From PALSA-1353 sp036267155 (GTDB lineage: Bacteria > Planctomycetota > Phycisphaerae > Tepidisphaerales > Tepidisphaeraceae): 64,000 nucleotides of DNA. The stretch covers positions 124,001-188,000 of the forward strand of contig DATAWP010000041.1 in NCBI GenBank assembly GCA_036267155.1, given 5' to 3'. Numbering within the stretch: position 1 is the stretch's first letter; each line of letters starts with the position of its first letter. The notes beneath the pieces were generated by a model. The model was not told the DNA's origin. It worked only from the letters and a program-made list of their open reading frames with translations, and ran no database searches. Position numbers and translations under genes: made by a program. Below are positions 44,551 through 50,565 of this stretch, piece by piece.

Positions 44551-46713
44551 TCAAACAGCGAGGAAAGCATGTCCATCCCCTGGCACGATATGTTCGTTCT
44601 GCAACTTCCCATCCTGGAAAAAATCCTTCGCCCCATTTGCGTGTACCTGTTCCTGCTCGTCGGCCTCCGGCTGGCCGGGAAACGCGAGTTGGCGCAGCTC
44701 AATCCGTTCGACCTGATCGTCCTGCTGACCCTGTCGAATACGGTGCAGAACGCCATCATCGGCGACGACAACACCGTCACCGGCGGACTCCTCGGGGCGG
44801 CCACACTCTTGCTTGTGAACTATCTCGTCGTCCGATTCGTCCATCGCCACCGGCGGCTGGAAAAGCTCGTGGAAGGCGATCGCGATTATCTCATCCGCCA
44901 TGGCCGGGTTCTCGCGGCACACCTCAACCGCGAGCTGATGAACCGTGCCGAATTGGCCGCGGCCGCGCATCGCCAGGGGCTCGGCTCCCTCGCCGAAGTG
45001 GACAGCGCCGTCCTGGAGCCGACCGGCACCATCACCTTCGTCGCCAAGAAACCGTCCAGTGACGACATCCGCCACAACGAGCTGATGGACGCCATCGACC
45101 ACATCCGCCAGGAACTGGCTCACGTCCGCACTCCCAAGAGAACGTAGGCGGCGGCGGTCATTGCGACCCGGAAAGATCAGTATCTCGCAAGTCCCCATGC
45201 CCGCTCCGAAGCATTCGTATTCGCGCGTGGGCGGCGTGCCCATGGCCCGGGCGATTTGATCGTTCACGCGCGAATCGACGTTCCAGCTAAATATCCACAG
45301 CGGCCCCTGCGTGAGCCCCGGCAAATCCGAAATCCGCGCGTCCCACACCATCCGGTGCGGCCATTCATGCAGATACCATCGCGTGAGAACCTCCTCTTTG
45401 TATCCGTGCTCCAGCGCCGCCACCGTCGCATCCGGCGGGGCGCGATCCAGCGCGTCGCGTATGAACTGGCGGTTGGCCCAATCCCCCCTCGCTTCCGACG
45501 TCGGCTTGAGCACCGTGCCCAACGAGCCAATCACACCGATCAGGATCAGAACCGCGAAAACCCCAAGCTGCGTTATCCGCATCGTCTTGTTTGTTCGTGC
45601 AAAACGCTCGACGATCGACGCAATCCCCAGCCCGATCAGCAGACAAATCGGCCCCACGAGATGCTGGCCAACGCGCGGGCTGTCGGCATACGGATATTTT
45701 CGCAGCATCGCCGCGATGAACGTCATCCCAAACGGCGCCAGCAGCAAACACGCGATCCACCCCCGCCGCCGGCCAAACATCACGACCGCGCCGACCACCA
45801 TCAGCGCGAAGCTGACGCCCGCCCAGGGATAGCTCAGATCGATCGGATACCCGAAAAAATTGTCCAGATGGCTATGCCAGAACCAAACCACGAATTGCAC
45901 CGGATTGTACGGCGGAAAAACCCAGTCCTTCAGTTGATCCGGCCCCGCTCCGGCGAACTCCATTCGGATGGAAATTCGCATCAGCACCAGAAAACTCCCC
46001 GCTGCAACCACGGCAAACACCGCCGCCAAAACCCGCTGGCGCACGCTGAGTTTTCGCGCCATCACAAACAGCGTCGCCGCGATCCCCCCCGCCACGAAAA
46101 TATTCGGCAACGACATGAATAGACCGATCGGCGCGATGAAAATCAAAAACCACAGCCACCGATCTCGTTTCTCAAGCAGAAACAACGTCGCCGGCACCAG
46201 CAGCGCAAGGCTAAAAAACAGGTCGCCCCCATACGGCTTCAACTCCACCGCATGTCTGATGCTCAAATCGGAAACGGCCAGCACGCCCGTGGCGATTGTC
46301 GCCGCCAACGGCTCCAGAGTCTTTCTCGCCCAAAACGCAAAAAGCACCACCGCCGCCACTCCCTCGAGCGTGGGAATCAGCCGCATGATGTATTCCGACA
46401 TGCCCAGGGCCTGATACATCGCCCGTTCGGTCCAGAGGAATCCGATCGGCGCCACCTGAATATATTCCATCGGCTGCAAGAGCCCGCGATACCCACGATC
46501 CAGAATGTTGACGCCAAGAAACCCCTCGTCCCCCCAAAGCGGCAAACCCAGCGCATATCGAAAAAGGCGCAGGCCTACGCCCAGAATGACGAAAAAGATC
46601 AACCAGCGCTGTAATGGCAAATGGCTAAACTCGGACGGATGGATTTCACCGCAATTCGGCAACCGCACGGCCGGCCGATGTGATGCGGCTTCCGATAGGG
46701 ACAAATCCGCCAT
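44551..46713 (-). CDS. GT-C (PMT/ArnT-like) membrane glycosyltransferase, runs antisense through DUF421
   Basis: An integral membrane glycosyltransferase of the GT39/GT83-like fold. After a cytoplasmic leader comes a first helix (WLIFFVILGVGLRLF), then the periplasmic catalytic WGDEGFLG, then about ten further helices. It probably moves a sugar from a polyprenyl carrier onto an envelope acceptor. The recognisable protein ends with CEILIFPGRND, near 45170. No stop occurs until 44551, so about 198 further residues are encoded antisense to the entire DUF421 gene. They are polar and look non-native. ATG 46713 is preferred over TTG 46752. Either the extension is real or the gene has lost its stop. 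Confidence 0.75.
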   Translation of the reverse strand: MADLSLSEAASHRPAVRLPNCGEIHPSEFSHLPLQRWLIFFVILGVGLRLFRYALGLPLWGDEGFLGVNILDRGYRGLLQPMEYIQVAPIGFLWTERAMYQALGMSEYIMRLIPTLEGVAAVVLFAFWARKTLEPLAATIATGVLAVSDLSIRHAVELKPYGGDLFFSLALLVPATLFLLEKRDRWLWFLIFIAPIGLFMSLPNIFVAGGIAATLFVMARKLSVRQRVLAAVFAVVAAGSFLVLMRISIRMEFAGAGPDQLKDWVFPPYNPVQFVVWFWHSHLDNFFGYPIDLSYPWAGVSFALMVVGAVVMFGRRRGWIACLLLAPFGMTFIAAMLRKYPYADSPRVGQHLVGPICLLIGLGIASIVERFARTNKTMRITQLGVFAVLILIGVIGSLGTVLKPTSEARGDWANRQFIRDALDRAPPDATVAALEHGYKEEVLTRWYLHEWPHRMVWDARISDLPGLTQGPLWIFSWNVDSRVNDQIARAMGTPPTREYECFGAGMGTCEILIFPGRNDRRRLRSLGSADVSQFLADVVDGVHQLVVADVVTGRFLGDEGDGAGRLQDGAVHFGEGAEPLAMRGRGQFGTVHQLAVEVCRENPAMADEIIAIAFHELFQPPVAMDESDDEIVHKQECGRPEESAGDGVVVADDGVLHRIRQGQQDDQVERIELRQLAFPGQPEADEQEQVHANGAKDFFQDGKLQNEHIVPGDGHAFLAV
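44569..45147 (+). CDS. DUF421/YetF family membrane protein
   Basis: A 192-residue protein with three N-terminal helices and a cytoplasmic YetF-type domain. The signature RLAGKRELAQLNPFDLIVLL, with the SNTVQNAII segment next, is characteristic, as is GDRDYLIRHGRVL and the LxRExL-like LNRELMNRAEL. AGGAAAGC directly before ATG 44569 gives a good start. The family is linked to sporulation or stress in some bacteria, without a known activity. The whole gene lies inside the antisense extension of the glycosyltransferase frame on the other strand. Confidence 0.88.
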   Translation: MSIPWHDMFVLQLPILEKILRPICVYLFLLVGLRLAGKRELAQLNPFDLIVLLTLSNTVQNAIIGDDNTVTGGLLGAATLLLVNYLVVRFVHRHRRLEKLVEGDRDYLIRHGRVLAAHLNRELMNRAELAAAAHRQGLGSLAEVDSAVLEPTGTITFVAKKPSSDDIRHNELMDAIDHIRQELAHVRTPKRT

Positions 46714-46818
46714 GGTCAGGTTGAATCTATTGGGGTCGATTGGCTTTGGCAATCATCCCGCCGCGCCCTCAAAGCAGCGGAAATCCCAATTTTGCGGGCC
46801 GGCCTGACCAAAAATAGG

Positions 46819-46834
46819 TGCAAAACTTTCACCT
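46819..46834 (-). promoter_or_regulatory. Possible sigma-54 promoter of the glycosyltransferase gene
   Basis: The minus strand reads AGGTGAAAGTTTTGCA, with GG and GC separated by exactly ten bases and a full TTGCA at the -12 side. The -24 hexamer matches only at GG. It is 106 bases upstream of the glycosyltransferase ATG. Two palindromes suited to an enhancer-binding activator lie about 100 and 145 bases further upstream. The 438 bases from 46714 to 47151 hold no gene that I can support. Confidence 0.35.
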
Positions 46835-46931
46835 GTGGACCACATATATAGAGGGTGATGCTTTTTTTCGCTCGATCCGTGTCTCCTCTGCTAACCGAAG
46901 AGTTCACATGCCCACCGATTGGGCGCCAACA

Positions 46932-46948
46932 TTGTCAGATTCTGACAA
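46932..46948. promoter_or_regulatory. Palindromic operator-like site TTGTCAGA-T-TCTGACAA
   Basis: An exact 8-base inverted repeat around a single T. It fits the spaced TGTCA/TGACA pattern of activator sites used with sigma-54 promoters. It lies in the gene-free stretch upstream of the glycosyltransferase. Confidence 0.5.
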
Positions 46949-46978
46949 ATGTATCGAAAGTGATAGCGCAGAATTAAG

Positions 46979-46997
46979 ACATTCTGGGGCAGAGTGT
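46979..46997. promoter_or_regulatory. Second operator-like imperfect palindrome
   Basis: ACATTCTG and CAGAGTGT form an inverted repeat with one mismatch around GGG. It is 30 bases beyond the exact palindrome at 46932 and may be a second binding site for the same protein, since both contain a TCTG/CAGA core. Confidence 0.35.
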
Positions 46998-47143
46998 GAC
47001 ATTGAACAGCCCTGCATACCGCTGGTCGTTTCAGGGTCGGCCCGCAAAAGCAGGGTCCCACGACGCTTGCCCCGGAAATTTGGCCGGAGCCCGACCGTCT
47101 CCAAAAGTCGGCCGATCGAGCCGCGGTGCGAGTTTCCCCAGGT

Positions 47144-47165
47144 CCGGCGCCCTACGAGGCGCCGG
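47144..47165 (-). terminator. Hairpin enclosing the DUF1398 stop codon
   Basis: CCGGCGCC pairs perfectly with GGCGCCGG around a 6-base loop, and the TAG stop of the DUF1398 gene lies in that loop. There is no T-run, so intrinsic termination is unlikely to be strong. It may be a REP-like palindrome or an mRNA 3'-end stabiliser. Confidence 0.45.
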
Positions 47166-47553
47166 GGAATGGCTCCAGATGAATCTCGCCCTTGCGGCCA
47201 AAATAAAGGGCGCGCCGGCCGGTGATCTGAACGAAATAGCCGACGCATCCCGCCGCCATCACCCGACGCAGAAACTCGGCGTACACGATCGTGCCGCGCT
47301 GAATTTCTTTGATCGCCGCTTCAACTCCCGCCGGCGAGAACGATTCGGCAATCGGCTCCGGCAGATGGCCAAACGATGCGACATGCGATTCGCCGCCGGG
47401 CAGGTAATACGTCTTCTCCCCGCGGCTGAAATCGGCGTGATATCGCTCAACCCCAACCTCGTGCAATTTGCGAACGACTTCGGGGAAAGAAATCATCCCC
47501 TGAAGCGAAAGCGAAGTGCATTGTTCCATCACCGCAACTGTGTTCGGATTCAT
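47152..47553 (-). CDS. DUF1398 family protein
   Basis: A soluble 133-residue protein of the DUF1398 family. Typical elements are the N-terminal SLQGMISFPEVVRKLHEVGVERYHADFSR helix-strand region (read in two parts), YYLPGGES, and the C-terminal GCVGYFVQITGRRALYFGRKG. No enzymatic motif is apparent. It follows the MarR-type gene after 33 bases on the same strand, so it is probably under the same autoregulated promoter. A role in stress response is conceivable but not shown. Confidence 0.75.
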   Translation of the reverse strand: MNPNTVAVMEQCTSLSLQGMISFPEVVRKLHEVGVERYHADFSRGEKTYYLPGGESHVASFGHLPEPIAESFSPAGVEAAIKEIQRGTIVYAEFLRRVMAAGCVGYFVQITGRRALYFGRKGEIHLEPFPGAS

Positions 47554-47586
47554 AATGCCTCCAAAAAAAGGTTAAATGGCCAATCG

Positions 47587-48069
47587 TTAATCCACTGGAA
47601 CGTCCTTCAGTTGATGCCGGCGAACAATGTCGCTGAGCAAATCCTTGAGCGAAGATCGCTGCTCCTCGCTGAGGTGGCTGAAGAATTCCGCATCGTTCTG
47701 ATCCGCCAGGGCCGCCAGGATCGGCACGAGCTTTCGGCCCGAGGGAGTCAACACGACCGTCTGGTATCGCCGGTCGCCCTTCCCGGCTGTGCGCTTGATG
47801 AACTTCTTCGCGCTGAGGCGATCCACCAGCTTCGATACCGCGCCCCGGGTCAGCCCCAGACCGTCGGCAAGCTGGCTCGGATTGGTCTGTCCCGATCCCA
47901 GGAGTTCCCGCATAATCACCCATTCCGCCACGGTGACGCCTCGCGACTCCACCTTCAGCTTGAAACCGTGCGAAACGTGATTCGAGACGAACCGAAGCCA
48001 ATAGCCCACGTGGGACTTCAACGAACTCGTCGAGGATGACTTCGCGGGGGCGGGCGGTTCTTGTGACAT
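47587..48069 (-). CDS. MarR-family transcriptional regulator
   Basis: A 160-residue winged-helix regulator. The DNA-binding core is WVIMRELLGSGQTNPSQLADGLGLTRGAVSKLVDRL (residues ~50-85, read in segments), followed by the wing AGKGDRRYQTVVLTPSGRKL with the conserved DxR. Helices at both ends provide the dimer interface. A perfect 18-base palindrome lies between the -10 box of its own promoter and its start codon, which strongly suggests autorepression. DUF1398 is the likely co-regulated partner. The ligand is unknown. Confidence 0.93.
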   Translation of the reverse strand: MSQEPPAPAKSSSTSSLKSHVGYWLRFVSNHVSHGFKLKVESRGVTVAEWVIMRELLGSGQTNPSQLADGLGLTRGAVSKLVDRLSAKKFIKRTAGKGDRRYQTVVLTPSGRKLVPILAALADQNDAEFFSHLSEEQRSSLKDLLSDIVRRHQLKDVPVD

Positions 48070-48071
48070 AA

Positions 48072-48089
48072 TAGTTTCCTAGGAAACTA
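48072..48089. promoter_or_regulatory. MarR operator: perfect 18-bp palindrome
   Basis: TAGTTTCCTAGGAAACTA is its own reverse complement. It begins two bases upstream of the MarR start codon and ends five bases before the -10 box of the candidate promoter. Binding here would block transcription initiation or early elongation. Its length and TTTCC/GGAAA half-sites suit a MarR dimer. Confidence 0.85.
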
Positions 48090-48094
48090 ATTGA

Positions 48095-48122
48095 AGTATA
48101 GATCGGGCTTTTGGGATGTCAA
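48095..48122 (-). promoter_or_regulatory. Sigma-70-type promoter of the MarR/DUF1398 operon
   Basis: On the minus strand TTGACA (48122-48117) and TATACT (48100-48095) are separated by 16 bases: a perfect -35 box and a five-of-six -10 box. The operator follows immediately downstream, around the expected transcription start. Confidence 0.75.
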
Positions 48123-48225
48123 GCAAAATTCCTTTCCCGGATGGGCAACACGGAGCGTGAAGCTGCCGCGCCGCGCTGAAATGGAAAACTGCTGCTTCCG
48201 AAGCCTCGCGTCCGATAATGAATCC

Positions 48226-48885
48226 ATGGATGTTGTCTTGATCGGCGCGGGCGGCCATGGACGGGTGGTTCTCGATATTCTCCGAGCAGGAGGCGTCTAC
48301 AAGCCCGTCGGATTTCTCGACGCCGATCCGCAACTCACTGGCCAAACCGTCGGCGATCTGCCGGTGCTGGGACAGGTGAACCTGCTGCCGAAGCTCAAGG
48401 CTCAGAAGGTCACAGCCGTCATCATCTCCATCGGCGATAACTCGCCGCGGCGACGATACTTCCGGAAGGTGCTGGATCAGGGGTTCGAGCTGGTAAATGC
48501 CATCCATCCCGGCAGCCACGTTTCGCCCACGGCTCGGATTGGACGCAATGTTGTGGTTGCCGCCGGGGCGGTCGTCAGCACGGATGCTCGGATCGGGGAT
48601 GGTGTGATCGTGAACACCTCGGCCGTCATCGATCATGAATGCGAAATCGGGCAAGCCGTCCACATCTGCCCCTCGGCGACGCTGGCCGGGCGAGTGCGGG
48701 TGGGGGATGAAACTTTCATCGGCCTGGGGTGTAATATCATACAGTGCCTGAAGATCGGTTCGCACGCCGTCGTGGGGGCGGGAGCGGTGGTCATCGCGGA
48801 TGTGCCCGACGGAGCAACCGTCGTCGGCGTGCCGGCCAGGGTGATTAAGATGGAAAAAGCGCCCCTTCAGCCATTGGCCGTTTAG
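48226..48885 (+). CDS. NeuD/PglD-type sugar O/N-acyltransferase
   Basis: A 219-residue protein with an N-terminal Rossmann-like domain (VVLIGAGGHGRVVLDIL) and a C-terminal left-handed beta-helix of hexapeptide repeats (IGRNVVVAAGAVV, IGDGVIVNTSAVIDHECEIG). The conserved histidine in DHECEIG and the final VIADVPDGATVVGVPARVI are typical of acetyl-CoA-dependent sugar acetyltransferases of the NeuD/PglD group. I use ATG 48226, where the Rossmann strand begins; the open frame reaches further back with no plausible start. It likely modifies a nucleotide sugar for surface glycans. Confidence 0.88.
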   Translation: MDVVLIGAGGHGRVVLDILRAGGVYKPVGFLDADPQLTGQTVGDLPVLGQVNLLPKLKAQKVTAVIISIGDNSPRRRYFRKVLDQGFELVNAIHPGSHVSPTARIGRNVVVAAGAVVSTDARIGDGVIVNTSAVIDHECEIGQAVHICPSATLAGRVRVGDETFIGLGCNIIQCLKIGSHAVVGAGAVVIADVPDGATVVGVPARVIKMEKAPLQPLAV

Positions 48886-48964
48886 TTGAATCTTCTTCAA
48901 CTAAAGTGATTGCCACCGGCGGCCGACAGGCTTAAAATTGGGTATTCGCTACATGGAGGCTGCG

Positions 48965-49147
48965 ATGAGCGCAGTTTACAATCCCGAAGCCGATCTCATT
49001 GCCGAGATCGAACGTCTTGAACTCGACGCACGGCAGTTACGCCGCACTATTGAACACGTCCGCGGTCCGGAGGACCGGCGAGTGCTCAACCGCCAATTGC
49101 AGGAGTTGAAGGACAGGATGGAATTTCTGCGTCAGCGACTCCCGTGA
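48965..49147 (+). CDS. Small coiled-coil protein, unrecognised
   Basis: A 60-residue charged protein that is almost entirely helical. It has heptad-like leucine spacing (IAEIERLELDARQLRRTI, LNRQLQELKDRMEFLRQRL), so a short coiled coil is likely. GGAGG lies 5 bases before ATG 48965, a strong ribosome site, and an intrinsic terminator follows the stop. These signals make it a convincing real gene despite its size. I do not recognise the family. Confidence 0.7.
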   Translation: MSAVYNPEADLIAEIERLELDARQLRRTIEHVRGPEDRRVLNRQLQELKDRMEFLRQRLP

Positions 49148-49175
49148 CCGACGCGCGATATTGCAATTATCCAGG

Positions 49176-49204
49176 AGGACCCCTGACCGGGGTCCTTCTT
49201 TTTC
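49176..49204 (+). terminator. Intrinsic terminator after the small coiled-coil gene
   Basis: AGGACCCC and GGGGTCCT form an 8-bp GC-rich stem with loop TGACC, followed directly by TCTTTTTC. It is 29 bases after the stop and separates this gene from the WecA-like gene. Confidence 0.88.
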
Positions 49205-49241
49205 AGGTTTCTCGCCGGTTTTGTTAGCGAATTGCCCGTCC

Positions 49242-50402
49242 ATGAGACTGGTCATCCTCTGCCTGCTCGCGGTGAGTTTTTCCATCTCGTGGATCATTAC
49301 GCGCTGGATGAAAACTTTCGCCGTTCGCATCGGATTCATCGACAAACCCGGCGGCCGGAAGATTCATGACAACCCCAAGCCCCTGGGTGGCGGCATAGGA
49401 ATATTCTGGGCGCTGGCGATTCCGATCATCGCCGCCCTGGCGTACGTGACGTTCGCGCAGCCGCCGGGCTTTTTGCGCCACGCGATTTCCGAGCAGATCG
49501 ACGCATATTGGTCCGGCGCGCGTCTCCAGACGCCCCTGGCATGGAAAATCCTTCTGGCCGCCGCAGCGATCCACGCACTGGGACTGTGGGATGACAAGAA
49601 GGCGCTCGGGCCCCTGCTCAAACTGATCGTGCAATTGTTCATCGTGACGGCGCTCGTCCTAACCGCAAATCTGCGAATCCTGACATTCCTGGATCATGCG
49701 GCCCCCGGCGGCAGAATCCTTTCCATTGCCATCACCGTCATCTGGATCGCCGCCGTCACCAACGCGTTCAATTTTCTGGACAACATGGATGGTCTTTCCG
49801 CCGGCGTGGCTTGTGTTTGCACCACGGCTTTTCTTTTCGCGACTCTTTCGATCGGCCAGTGGTTCGTGGCCGCTGGATTGGGGCTTTTGCTCGGGGCCAT
49901 GCTCGGTTTTCTCTGGCACAACTTTCCACCCGCCAGGATTTTCATGGGCGACAGCGGCAGCTTGCTCATCGGCCTGGTTCTGGGCGTTCTGACCGTGCGG
50001 ACGACGTATTTGGCCCCGGAAACCCGATTCCAAAATCACTGGTATTCCGTCTTTGCTCCGGTGGTTGTTTTGGCGCTGCCCTTGTATGACCTGGTGGTTG
50101 TCAGCATCATCCGCCTCATGCGCGGCAAAAGCCCGTTCGTCGGCGACACGAACCATTTCAGCCACCGCCTTGTAGCGCGCGGCATGTCCCGCCGAACCGC
50201 GGTGCTGTGTCTGTATTTGGTCGCCGCCGCGACCAGCATCGCGGCCGTCATGCTGCCGCACGTCAACGGCAACATCGCGATCCTGATATTCGTGCAAACC
50301 GTGCTGATCCTCGGCATGGTGGCGCTACTTGAGCAACATCCTTTGCCGGAGAAGAAATTGGCCATCGATATAGGTCAGATGCACACAGATGAAAGACAAT
50401 AG
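49242..50402 (+). CDS. WecA/TagO-type undecaprenyl-phosphate sugar-1-phosphate transferase
   Basis: This multi-helix membrane enzyme loads a HexNAc-1-phosphate onto undecaprenyl phosphate, starting a surface polysaccharide. Family motifs are the N-terminal DKPGGRKIHDNPKPLGGG, LWDDKKALGP (Mg-binding aspartates), NAFNFLDNMDGLSAG, ARIFMGDSGSLLIG and the cytoplasmic DTNHFSHRL histidine motif. I use ATG 49242 (386 residues); sequence upstream of it in frame crosses the terminator. The last residues (QMHTDERQ) are encoded by an inverted-repeat arm, and the ligase-like gene follows on the same strand. Confidence 0.92.
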   Translation: MRLVILCLLAVSFSISWIITRWMKTFAVRIGFIDKPGGRKIHDNPKPLGGGIGIFWALAIPIIAALAYVTFAQPPGFLRHAISEQIDAYWSGARLQTPLAWKILLAAAAIHALGLWDDKKALGPLLKLIVQLFIVTALVLTANLRILTFLDHAAPGGRILSIAITVIWIAAVTNAFNFLDNMDGLSAGVACVCTTAFLFATLSIGQWFVAAGLGLLLGAMLGFLWHNFPPARIFMGDSGSLLIGLVLGVLTVRTTYLAPETRFQNHWYSVFAPVVVLALPLYDLVVVSIIRLMRGKSPFVGDTNHFSHRLVARGMSRRTAVLCLYLVAAATSIAAVMLPHVNGNIAILIFVQTVLILGMVALLEQHPLPEKKLAIDIGQMHTDERQ

Positions 50403-50556
50403 AAATGGCCGCCCTTGGAATTTGAGGTCTTTGAAAAACCTCGGCGATCGCCTCAACCCCGCGCGGCTTGGCCGCTTCAGCGGCCATGTCAACAGGTTTT
50501 TCAACGCTCGCCTTTCTGTATGATCTGTGTGCATCTGATTTTCACCTGTGGCAAAA
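50376..50556. repeat. Inverted-repeat element, family 1 copy c, with nested hairpins
   Basis: CAGATGCACACAGAT (50376-50390) is perfectly inverted at 50523-50537, and the right arm continues through ATTTTCACCTGTGGCAAAA. Inside lie further pairs: TTGAAAAACCT with AGGTTTTTCAA, ATGGCCGC with GCGGCCAT, and a local hairpin TGGCCGC-TTCA-GCGGCCA. The left arm supplies the last codons of the WecA-like gene; the right arm ends 9 bases before the next start. Confidence 0.85.
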
Positions 50557-50565
50557 GTTGATTTC

